Below are positions 23,286-31,900 of a stretch of DNA of 32,500 bases, in pieces. Source of the DNA: Lachnospiraceae bacterium (GTDB lineage: Bacteria > Bacillota > Clostridia > Lachnospirales > Lachnospiraceae); contig JALFLW010000028.1 in the NCBI GenBank assembly GCA_022774505.1, positions 1 through 32,500 of the forward strand, written 5' to 3'. The notes below the pieces were generated by a model, which was given only the letters and a program-made list of their open reading frames with translations, made no database searches and was not told the origin of the DNA. The number at the start of each line of letters is the position of its first letter. Positions within the stretch are counted from its first letter, which is position 1. The position numbers and the translations under genes were made by a program.

Positions 23286-24410
23286 ATGAAAAAAAGTTTT
23301 GCACTGGGCATGATCCTGGCGGGTTGTGTCATAAGTATAACAGCGTGTGGCAGCAATAAGACAGCCAAAACGGATACTTCATCAGAGTTGGTGAAGGAGA
23401 TTTCTGTAGATCATGGGAAAAAGCAGGCAGAGGATAAGGAGACAAAGTCACCGGAAGACAGCACATCTCCTGCGGCTTCCGAAAAAAAATCATATAAAAA
23501 AATTATCTCAAAGGCAAAGGTGGAGAGCTTCGGTGGTACCGTGAAGGTGGGAGACAGTGCCTATGAGCTGTATAATTATGTGGAGAAGTCAGCACAGAAT
23601 TATGTAAATGCAGTTAATCATACAGCATCCGTACTGAAAGGAAAAGCAGATGTTTATGATATTGTTGTGCCAACCAGTATGGGGATCACCTATCCGGACA
23701 ATAAGAAATCAAAAGTAAATTCATCTGATCAAAAAAAATCAATCAGGCAGCTTTATAAAAAATTAAATAAAAATGTGAAAACAGTCTCTTTATACGATGC
23801 ATTGATGAGTCACAGAAAAGATTATATATTTTTCCGCACGGATCATCATTGGACCAGTCAGGGGGCATTTTATGCATACCGTGAGTTTTGCAGGACAAAA
23901 GGGATTGAAAGTCATAAGCTGTCCGAGTACAAAAAAGAAAATTTCGGAGAGTATCTGGGATCATTCTATCAGGATACAAACTGTAACAGATCACTCCGCA
24001 GGGATAAAGTGAAAGCATATTATCCGGTTGCCCATGATAAAACGACAATGACGTATCGGGATCAAAACGGAGCGAAATATAAGACATCTACTATTGCAGA
24101 TGGGAAAAAATACGGACTTCAGTTAAAGTATTGTGCGTTTTTGGCAGGGGACAACCCATATTCTGTGATCCACAATAAGGAGATCAAGGATGGTTCAAGC
24201 TGTCTTGTTGTGAAGGAGTCGTATGGAAATGCGTTTGTTCCATATCTGACAGACCATTATGAAAAGATATATGTGATCGACTATCGTTATTGGAAAGGGA
24301 GCATCAGCAGATTTGCCAAAAAGAACAAAGTGCAGGATGTGATCTTTATTAATAATATTTCTATGACACGAAATGCTTATCTGATCGGTAAGCTGTCACA
24401 GGTCAAATAG
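23286..24410 (+). CDS. DHHW-family lipoprotein, putative polysaccharide O-acetyltransferase component
   Basis: The 374-residue protein starts with a lipoprotein signal peptide (lipobox ITAC, Cys21), followed by a disordered Ser/Lys/Glu-rich linker to about residue 70. The main domain carries the name-giving RTDHHWT motif (Asp186, His187, His188, Trp189) and a KESYGNAF motif with Ser312. By analogy with AlgX and AlgJ of alginate acetylation, Asp186, His188 and Ser312 could form an SGNH-like catalytic triad. It would act outside the membrane on a surface polymer, with acetyl groups delivered by the MBOAT protein encoded next. CGGAGG lies before the ATG. The acceptor polymer is unknown. Confidence 0.82.
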   Translation: MKKSFALGMILAGCVISITACGSNKTAKTDTSSELVKEISVDHGKKQAEDKETKSPEDSTSPAASEKKSYKKIISKAKVESFGGTVKVGDSAYELYNYVEKSAQNYVNAVNHTASVLKGKADVYDIVVPTSMGITYPDNKKSKVNSSDQKKSIRQLYKKLNKNVKTVSLYDALMSHRKDYIFFRTDHHWTSQGAFYAYREFCRTKGIESHKLSEYKKENFGEYLGSFYQDTNCNRSLRRDKVKAYYPVAHDKTTMTYRDQNGAKYKTSTIADGKKYGLQLKYCAFLAGDNPYSVIHNKEIKDGSSCLVVKESYGNAFVPYLTDHYEKIYVIDYRYWKGSISRFAKKNKVQDVIFINNISMTRNAYLIGKLSQVK

Positions 24411-24429
24411 ACATAAGGGGCATAAGACG

Positions 24430-25875
24430 ATGGTTTTTAGCAGTATGGTTTTTCTTTGCGGTTTTCTTCCGGTAGTGTTGATAGGTTATATGCTCTGCCC
24501 GGAACGATTCCGCAATTTCTTTTTATTTCTTTTTAGTCTGGTATTTTATGCATGGGGGGAGCCGAAATATATCCTGATCATGCTTTTTTCTACGGTATTT
24601 GATTACTGCAATGGCTTGCTCATGGAATATTTTGATAAAAAAGGCAGGCCGGGCTGCCGCAAATATGTTTTGGCAGGTTCATTGATAGTAAATCTGGGGA
24701 TATTATGTTTCTTTAAATATACTGATTTTGTACTGGAAAGCATTGGAGCATTTACCGGTGATAAGATACAGTTATTAAAGCTGGCACTTCCTATCGGCAT
24801 ATCTTTCTATACATTCCAGACATTGTCCTATACAATTGATGTCTATCGGAGAGATGTAGACGTTCAGCATAATATCATTGATTTTGGAATGTATGTCTGC
24901 CTGTTCCCACAGCTGATCGCGGGTCCTATTGTACGCTATAGTGATGTGCAGGAGCAGATCAGGCATCGTCATCCTGATTGCCGGGAATGTGCAGCAGGGG
25001 TGCGCCGCTTTGTGATCGGCCTGGGCAAAAAAGTCCTTTTAGCCAATCAGATCGGTATTCTCTGGGATCAGATATCTTCACTGCAACAGGGAGATATGAG
25101 CATTGCTGCGGCATGGCTTGGTGCGATTGCTTTCACATTTCAGATATATTTTGACTTTTCAGGATATTCTGATATGGCCATCGGTCTGGGACATATTTTT
25201 GGATTCCGTTTTCCGGAGAATTTCAATTATCCATATCTTTCCCAGAGTATCACAGAATTTTGGAGAAGATGGCATATGACATTGAGTACCTGGTTTCGCG
25301 AATATGTTTATATTCCGCTGGGGGGGAATCGAAAGGGAATGGTGAGACAGATATTTAATCTGTTGGTTGTATGGTTTCTTACAGGTCTGTGGCATGGTGC
25401 GGGATGGAATTTCATACTATGGGGAATTTACTTCTTTGTGCTGCTTCTGGCAGAAAAACTGTTCCTGCTTCAGGAGATGAAACGCTGGCATCCGGTATTT
25501 CGTCATTTGTATGCGTTGTTTTTTATTGTGCTGGGCTGGGCAGTTTTTGCAAATGACAGTATGCCCCGGTTGATGACGTATCTGGGGGCGATGTTTGGCC
25601 GTGGTGTTTGTGCCGTCAATGAGACAGCAGTGTATTATTGGTCAACCTATGGCCTGTTTTTGGCAGTCCTGATCCTTGGGAGTATTCAATTACCGAAAAA
25701 AGCGGCAGTATTTTTGGAAAATGCACTTCGAAATAGAATAAAAGGAAAAGGCAGTGTATGGGGAGAACGTATCTTATATGCAATGCAGGTTATATTTGTG
25801 GCAGCGATCCTCCTGGTCAGTGGAGCAATGCTGATCAGTGGCAGCTACAATCCTTTTTTGTATTTTCGATTTTAG
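24430..25875 (+). CDS. MBOAT family O-acyltransferase (AlgI/DltB-like)
   Basis: The 481-residue membrane protein has about ten hydrophobic segments. MBOAT features are clear: YTFQTLSYTIDVYRRDV, FDFSGYSDMAIGLG, FWRRWHMTLSTWFREYVYIP with LGGNRKG, and the catalytic His322 in LTGLWHGAGWNF. Proteins of this type pass acyl groups, usually acetyl, across the membrane to a partner transferase. No dlt genes are present, and the two DHHW genes on either side suggest O-acetylation of a polysaccharide. A GGGG-containing site lies 11 bases before the ATG, 20 bases after the upstream gene. Confidence 0.93.
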   Translation: MVFSSMVFLCGFLPVVLIGYMLCPERFRNFFLFLFSLVFYAWGEPKYILIMLFSTVFDYCNGLLMEYFDKKGRPGCRKYVLAGSLIVNLGILCFFKYTDFVLESIGAFTGDKIQLLKLALPIGISFYTFQTLSYTIDVYRRDVDVQHNIIDFGMYVCLFPQLIAGPIVRYSDVQEQIRHRHPDCRECAAGVRRFVIGLGKKVLLANQIGILWDQISSLQQGDMSIAAAWLGAIAFTFQIYFDFSGYSDMAIGLGHIFGFRFPENFNYPYLSQSITEFWRRWHMTLSTWFREYVYIPLGGNRKGMVRQIFNLLVVWFLTGLWHGAGWNFILWGIYFFVLLLAEKLFLLQEMKRWHPVFRHLYALFFIVLGWAVFANDSMPRLMTYLGAMFGRGVCAVNETAVYYWSTYGLFLAVLILGSIQLPKKAAVFLENALRNRIKGKGSVWGERILYAMQVIFVAAILLVSGAMLISGSYNPFLYFRF

Positions 25876-25957
25876 AAGCGGCAGCAGACAGCGGATTGTT
25901 GCGAAAAACAGGCTGCAGCCCAAAGTTGGCAGGCTTAGAAAGGAATGAGCGATCAAT

Positions 25958-27121
25958 ATGGCAAAAAAGGAAATCTTATCGGTGGCCGCTTTTGTGGCAA
26001 TACTGGCAGCGGGAGGTATTGCTGTGGCTGCTACGGGACATCATGAATTTTCTGACAATGAAAATCGTTATCTTACACAATTTCCAACAGTCAATTATGC
26101 GGATGTGATGTCGGGAGAAGTACAGGAGGATATCACAAATGCATTTAATGATCAATTTCCACAGAGAGACAGCTGGACCGGTTTATCCACAAAAGTAAAA
26201 AAGCTTATGGGAATGAAAGATATCGGTGGTGTTTATCTTGGAAAAGATCACTATTATTTCGAGAAGATCATGAATCAGGATATTTCCCGGACAGATTATT
26301 TTCAGAATCTCCGGTTTGTCAACCGGATGGCCGAACTTTGCGGAAATGCCAGGGTGACGGCTATGCTGGTTCCCTCTCCGGGAATCATTTTAAAGGATAA
26401 GCTGCCGGAGCATGCCGTGCTATATCATGCAGACAGTATGTATAAAATTGCCGCCGAGACATTGCAGGACGTTAGTCTGTTAGATATTCGCAGGGACATG
26501 AGGGATGCCGGAAAGGAAACGAAGGGGGCCGGTGTGTCGTCGGAAAATGACCGGGAGACACAGGTTTATTATAAAACAGATCATCACTGGACACAGTATG
26601 GTGCTTATGTGGGATATCGTGCCTATTGCAGACAGGTGAATAGAAAAGCATCAGCTTATAAGAACTTTGCTATAGAAAAGCTCAGTGATTCCTTTTATGG
26701 AACTCTTTATTCCAAAGCGTTGGATCAGGATGCCGTGCCAGATACCATGGAAGTGCCGACGAAGCTGCCAGAGGCGGAAGTGGTCTGCGATGGCAGGAAA
26801 ATGGATACTATTTATGATATGACAAAAAAAGAACAGAAAGATAAATATGCCGTATATTTCGGGGGAAATTACGGAGAAGTAACGATCCGGATGAAGGATG
26901 CGAAAAAAGATAAAACCCTTCTGATCTTTAAGGATTCCTTTGCCAATAGCATGGTCCCGTTTTTGATGAAGGATTATTCAGAGATACGAATGATTGATCT
27001 GCGTTATTTCAAGGGGTCTGTCAAAAAATACCTGGAAAAAGAGCCCGCAGACGAGGTACTGGTGCTGTATGAAATGAGCAGCTTTGCACAGGCGGATAAG
27101 CTTAACAAACTAATGAAATAG
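25958..27121 (+). CDS. Second DHHW-family protein of the O-acetylation operon
   Basis: The 387-residue protein has an N-terminal signal or anchor (about residues 5-25) without a lipobox, so it differs from the first DHHW protein in its anchoring. The family motifs are KTDHHWTQYG (Asp208, His209, His210, Trp211) and FKDSFANSM with Ser327. It also shows FSDNENRYLTQFP and an NDQFPQRDSW segment typical of the family near the N-terminus, which the first protein lacks. It is probably a functional partner of the MBOAT protein. AAAGGAATGAG precedes the ATG. It ends 15 bases before the convergent AEC transporter gene. Confidence 0.82.
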   Translation: MAKKEILSVAAFVAILAAGGIAVAATGHHEFSDNENRYLTQFPTVNYADVMSGEVQEDITNAFNDQFPQRDSWTGLSTKVKKLMGMKDIGGVYLGKDHYYFEKIMNQDISRTDYFQNLRFVNRMAELCGNARVTAMLVPSPGIILKDKLPEHAVLYHADSMYKIAAETLQDVSLLDIRRDMRDAGKETKGAGVSSENDRETQVYYKTDHHWTQYGAYVGYRAYCRQVNRKASAYKNFAIEKLSDSFYGTLYSKALDQDAVPDTMEVPTKLPEAEVVCDGRKMDTIYDMTKKEQKDKYAVYFGGNYGEVTIRMKDAKKDKTLLIFKDSFANSMVPFLMKDYSEIRMIDLRYFKGSVKKYLEKEPADEVLVLYEMSSFAQADKLNKLMK

Positions 27122-27136
27122 ACGCACGACCGGGAT

Positions 27137-28087
27137 CTATCGGATCAAGTCCATGGCACGCAGGACAAAGATCCAGAATGTAAGAGTGACAGATGAAAGC
27201 AGGGTGGTAACGACAACGATGCTTGAAGCGAGAATGTCGTCGCCATCCATATTTTTTGCCATAATATATGCGGCCGGTGTACATGGAGAGCCAAGCATGA
27301 TCAGCAGTGCCATAAGCTCCTGATCCCGGAAACCGAAAGAAACCGCAAGAGGCAGGAAGATGGCTGCCCAGCCAAGGAGTTTCAAAAAAGAGGCTGCCAT
27401 GGTAGGCTTGATCTTGGCAATGGCCTTACGTCCCTCGAAGCTTGCTCCGATCGAGATAAGAGCCAGAGGGGAGGTCAGGATTGCAAGATTATGAACGGAC
27501 TTGCTTAACATGCCGGGGAGCGAGAGGTTGAGATAAGATGCTGCCAGACCAAGGACAATTCCGATGATGATCGGATTTTTGAGAATATTGATAAAAGCTC
27601 TGCGGATATTGTCCGAGGAATTTTCGTTGTCATGACCGCTTTCAAAGGTAAGCACGATCACGGCAAAAATATTATAAAGGGGAACGGAGCCGATGATCAT
27701 CAGAGGTGCCATTCCGGATGTGCCATAAATATTCTGGATAAATGCTACGCCAAGAATCGCGGCACTGCTTCGGTATGAACCTTGAACGAAAGCACCGACC
27801 GAAGATTTATCTTTTAAGGTAATCTTGGCAATGATCCAGATCGAGAGAATAGATAGTAAAGTGGCAGCAAAGCAAAAGCCGACATATTTCACATCAAAAT
27901 GATGACGGATATCAGTATCTGCCAGATCAAGGAATACAAGACAAGGGAGACATACCTTAAATACAAAACGATTTGCCACGGATGCAAAATGATCATCGAT
28001 CAGACCGATCCTCTTAAAAATATTGCCAAGGATCATAATAGCAAATATCGGTACTGTGGCATTTAGGCTAAAAAGAAAGCTGTCCAA
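27137..28087 (-). CDS. AEC family transporter
   Basis: The integral membrane protein has about ten hydrophobic segments in two halves and belongs to the auxin efflux carrier-like family. Visible elements are VPIFAIMILGNIFKRIGLID near the start, GSYRSSAAILGVAF and LMIIGSVPLYNIFAVIVL. Bacterial members carry organic acids such as malate; the substrate here is unknown. I chose a TTG start at 28087 because a perfect GAGGAGG stands eight bases before it. An in-frame ATG at 28111 would place that site inside the gene and has none of its own. The product from TTG has 316 residues. It follows the rhodanese gene by about 60 bases on the same strand. Confidence 0.88.
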   Translation of the reverse strand: MDSFLFSLNATVPIFAIMILGNIFKRIGLIDDHFASVANRFVFKVCLPCLVFLDLADTDIRHHFDVKYVGFCFAATLLSILSIWIIAKITLKDKSSVGAFVQGSYRSSAAILGVAFIQNIYGTSGMAPLMIIGSVPLYNIFAVIVLTFESGHDNENSSDNIRRAFINILKNPIIIGIVLGLAASYLNLSLPGMLSKSVHNLAILTSPLALISIGASFEGRKAIAKIKPTMAASFLKLLGWAAIFLPLAVSFGFRDQELMALLIMLGSPCTPAAYIMAKNMDGDDILASSIVVVTTLLSSVTLTFWIFVLRAMDLIR

Positions 28088-28151
28088 TGTAAATTCCTCC
28101 TCTGTCGGCATTATAGGTTCTCAAAAATTCTAGCAGACAGGGGAAAGTTTT

Positions 28152-28481
28152 TCAAGAGACGGTTTCACCATGCCAACGGTGAAAGCCGCCGTTCAGGCTC
28201 ATGACCGGATAGCCACGGACGGCAAGGTCCCGGGCTGTGATCAGGCTGATATGTCCGGAATCACAGTACATCACAACATGTGCCGGAAGGGTTTTATTGG
28301 TTTTTTCAAAATTTTCCAGAAAAACAGGGAAATCCTCGCAGGCATGTTCCCAATCGAGCCAGACCGCACCGGGAATATGTCCTTTGGCATAGTCCTCTCT
28401 GCTGCGCAGATCCAGCAGCAGTATATGTTCTGAACGAAGAAATGCGGACAGGGTCTTTTCTGATATGATCTGATAATTCAT
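28152..28481 (-). CDS. Single-domain rhodanese-like sulfurtransferase
   Basis: The 109-residue cytosolic protein has the rhodanese elements LLLDLRSREDYAKGHIPGAV and the active-site loop YCDSGHIS with Cys73, the residue that would carry persulfide sulfur. The loop lacks the usual Arg-Ser ending (CxxGxRS), so activity on thiosulfate is uncertain. GGAGG lies seven bases before the ATG. It is followed by the AEC transporter gene; no terminator was seen between them, so they may be cotranscribed. Confidence 0.9.
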   Translation of the reverse strand: MNYQIISEKTLSAFLRSEHILLLDLRSREDYAKGHIPGAVWLDWEHACEDFPVFLENFEKTNKTLPAHVVMYCDSGHISLITARDLAVRGYPVMSLNGGFHRWHGETVS

Positions 28482-28517
28482 AATAAACCTCCAGCCTTCC
28501 GGTCCGGGATTATGTAC

Positions 28518-28534
28518 AGGGGGCGATGCCCCCT
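28518..28534. repeat. GC-rich hairpin between the Asn/Ser-rich gene and the rhodanese gene
   Basis: AGGGGGCGATGCCCCCT is a perfect seven-base-pair stem with a three-base loop, 14 bases after the stop of the small Asn/Ser-rich gene. There is no T-tract on either strand. It may still slow or end transcription of the small gene. Confidence 0.55.
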
Positions 28535-28547
28535 TGGTGCGTCCACC

Positions 28548-28748
28548 TTAGTAGCAGTCTGATTCATCAGAAGCGTTGCGGGAATTTTTTGTGGAGTTTT
28601 TGCTGCTGTTTTTGCTGCTGTTTTTTGTTTTGTTTGAAGTTTTGTTTGAAGAATTAGAGGCATTGCTTGTGTTTGAAGCATTGCTGGTATTCTTTGTTGA
28701 GTTGTAGCTGTTGTCAGCATTTGTCGAATTTGAAGTGTTTTTTGCCAT
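28548..28748 (-). CDS. Small Asn/Ser/Thr/Lys-rich protein, candidate forespore protein
   Basis: The 66-residue protein has 17 Asn, 19 Ser, 8 Thr and 8 Lys, and ends DESDCY. Asn recurs every third residue from 4 to 16 and from 20 to 35, then every fourth from 35 to 55. It has no signal peptide and no membrane segment and would be disordered. I recognise no homology. Its composition resembles gamma-type small spore proteins of Bacillus, which are Asn/Gln/Ser/Thr-rich amino acid stores, but the sequence is different. AGAGG seven bases before the ATG at 28748 sets the start; an in-frame ATG at 28835 lies inside the predicted promoter region. A sigma-G-like promoter upstream supports forespore expression. 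Confidence 0.65.
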   Translation of the reverse strand: MAKNTSNSTNADNSYNSTKNTSNASNTSNASNSSNKTSNKTKNSSKNSSKNSTKNSRNASDESDCY

Positions 28749-28824
28749 AATATTACCTCTTTTCTGTGAGATGATCATGATATCGGATCGCAAAATCCGG
28801 CATCGTTGTAATTGTTGCATGAAA

Positions 28825-28854
28825 TAGTATGGCATTATTAAAAAAAATTATGCA
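28825..28854 (-). promoter_or_regulatory. Sigma-G-like promoter of the small Asn/Ser-rich gene
   Basis: On the minus strand TGCATA (28854-28849), 17 bases, and CATACTA (28831-28825) match the known sigma-G pattern GHATR-N17/18-CATnnTA at all defined positions. The start codon is 77 bases downstream. The surroundings are AT-rich, which raises the chance-match rate. Confidence 0.5.
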
Positions 28855-28909
28855 AAAATCCTAAAAATATTGAAAAAAAAATTGTAATATTATATTATGT
28901 AGGTATCTG

Positions 28910-28915
28910 TATAAT
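28910..28915 (+). promoter_or_regulatory. Possible -10 box of the large repeat protein gene
   Basis: A perfect TATAAT preceded by TCTG lies 52 bases before the start codon. A TTGTAA at 28882-28887 is 22 bases upstream of it, too far for a normal -35 box. The call rests on the -10 box alone. Confidence 0.35.
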
Positions 28916-28967
28916 GTTACGAAAAGATTTTCGTTATGACCGATCAATTAGAAAATGAGGTGTAGAT

Positions 28968-31900
28968 ATGAGGAAAAACAAAAAAGCAATGAAGGCGATA
29001 GCCTGGGTGATGGCGGCTGCCGTATTGGGAACCGGTATCGAGATCCCGTCAAATGTATCAGCGAAAAAAAAGCCAAAACTTAATCGCACAAAGGCAACGA
29101 TAAAGGTTGGAAAGACGCTGAAGCTTAGTGTGAAAAATGCCGGGAAAAAGAAGGTGAAATGGTCAAGCAGCAAAAAAAAGGTTGCAGCCGTTAATAACAA
29201 AGGAAAAGTTACGGGAAAGAAAGCAGGAAAGGCAGTCATTAAAGCGAAGGTAGGAAAAAAGACTTTGAAATGTCATGTAACAGTCAAGGCGAAAAAGTCT
29301 TCTGTACCTGTGATCATCACTCAGGAGCCGGCACCTGCGATTACGCCTTATGTGACAGTTCCGGCGGTCATAACGAAAGCCCCTGTTATAACAAAAGCAC
29401 CGGTCATAACAAAAGCACCGAATACGGTACAACCTCCTGTAAATACATCGAAGGATCCGGCAATATCTTCACCGGGGCAGAGCACGACAAAGCCGTCACC
29501 GGACAAAAGTGCGGAGCCGGGCAGATCAACGGAGAGTCCTGTGATCACGGGCGGACCGGTCGAGACTTCACATGTGACGGACCGGCCGCAGACTTCTGAT
29601 GAGCCGGAATGGACGAAAAATCCGGGACTTAAGACGGAAGCACCATTGGTAAGTGGTGATCCTGTCATTAGCAGAGAACCGGTTAAGACCCCTTCTGTCA
29701 CGAAAGCACCGGCTACCTGTGAAGTGCGTGTTATCACCAGAAAAGATGACGAGGTCTGGTCAGATTCCGGCAAAACATATTATCTAAAGAAACACGGTTC
29801 AGCAGTATTTGAGAAAAGTATGTATGTGGAAGCAGGAACCTATGATATCTATGTCAAGGAAAAAGATATCGCAGAGGATACGGGAGAAGATATCACGGTA
29901 GATGATACGGCAGAGGATACCGGAGAGGATGTAACGGTAGATGGACGCCATATCAGAAAGGCGTACATTGACTACTATACGGTTAGTTTCTCTGATGATA
30001 ATGTATTAATGTCAAATGTTGCACAGCAGATCGTCCGAAAGGGCAAGAAGGCAGAGGAACCTAAAATTAATCCGGGAAAACAGGGATATACTTTCCTTGG
30101 TTGGGAATATGATGATCCAGAGAGTTATGAACCGGTCATATATGATTTTGACAGTGCGGTGACGGCACCGGTTCCATTAAATGCAAAATGGGAAAAATCT
30201 GCGCACAGCACGGTATATACAGCAGAGTATTATCTGGAGGACCTCGATGGCAATTATCCGGACAAAGCGACAGAGGTAGTTTCAAATAACAGTGCTGTCG
30301 TTGACCAAAAAGTGTCAGCTCCTGCAGATTACATGGAGGGATTTGAGGCAGATGCTTCCATGAATGAAGAAGTTTCTGTCAAAGCAGACGGCAAGACGGT
30401 AGCAAAATTTTACTATAAGAGATTAAGCTATTCTTTGGTATGGGATTATAATGGCGGATATAATGATAATGGAATAGGCTCTTTCCGGGCGACAGTGAAA
30501 TATGGGCAGGCGTTAAAGCCACCGGCCAGCTTTAAAAAAGCCGGTTATGTGTGCGACGGATGGCTTGAGGATTCACTGGGATACCAGTATGTGACAGGAA
30601 ATACCATGCCTGCAGGAAATGTTACATATAAGGCACACTGGACAGCAGAGAATTATCTGATCACCTATGTACTGAATGGTGGTGCATGGGAGGATGGAAC
30701 AGAGGTTATCACGACATATACCATTGAAGATAATGATATAACACTGCCTGTTCCGGTACGAACAGGTTACGAATTTTTGGGATGGACAGGAAGTAACGGG
30801 GAAGTTTTGCAGACCTCTGTGGTCATTGCAAAAGGAAGTATGGAAGCGAAGACATTCTATGCAAACTGGAAAGAGATTGTAGTACCGGTGACACCGGAAC
30901 CGACAATAACGCCGGTGGCAGCCCCGACGAAGAAACCGACGTCAACGCCGGTGACAATCCCAACGAAGAAACCGACGGCAACGCCGGTGACAACACCGAC
31001 AAAGAAACCGACGGCAGCCCCGGTAACACCCCCGACAAAGAAGCCGACGGCAGCCCCGACAAAGAAGCCAACGGCAGCCCCGACAAAGAAGCCGACGGCA
31101 ACACCGACAAGGAAGCCGACGGCGGCACCAACGGCTGTTCCTACATATAAAGTACAGATCACTACCCGCAAGGATGGATCAACGTGGTCCGATTCAGGAA
31201 GAAGCTATTATTTGAAAAAGCAGGGATCAACACAGTTTGAAGCGAGTCTGTGGGTAGAAAACGGAACATATGATATCTATGTGCTTGACGGACAGGACAA
31301 GAAGGATACCGGCGTGGATGCCTATGTAAACGGAAATGAGTATTATGCTGCCATTGACTATTATACAGTGAGCTTTGTAGATGAATACAATAGTCTGATC
31401 CACGGCATTGACAGCCAGATCGTCCTCAAAGGAGAAAAGGCGGTCAAACCTGCAACTGCTCCGGGACGGATCGGATATACATTTGCCGGATGGGTTCTCT
31501 ATGAGAATGGCTCTTCCTCTGATGATTATTACAGCTTTAATACGCTGGTCAAGAAAACAACACGGCTTTTGGCAACATATACTGCAAGTGGAACGTCCTA
31601 TAAGGTGGAGTATTATGAGCAGGATGTTGATGGAAATTATCCGAGTACACCATCCGATTATGCTACTGTCAGTGCGAAAACAGATCAGGTAGTTACAGCA
31701 ATCACAGATTACAAGGATGGATTTGAGCCGGATACTTCACGAAATGAAAGCTATACAGTCAAGGCAGATGCAAGCACTGTGGCGAAGTTCTATTACAAGA
31801 GAAAGAATTATCAGCTGACCTGGTATCTTGTTGGAGGGACCTTAAATGGATCTGCTCCGAATCAGTATCAGGAAACGGTAGTATATGGAAAGAAGATCAC

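Noticed and set aside
30886-31142. A CRISPR array suggested by regularly spaced repeats
   Set aside because: Repeats and spacers are all in one coding frame and encode the PTKKP linker; spacers are not unique sequences.
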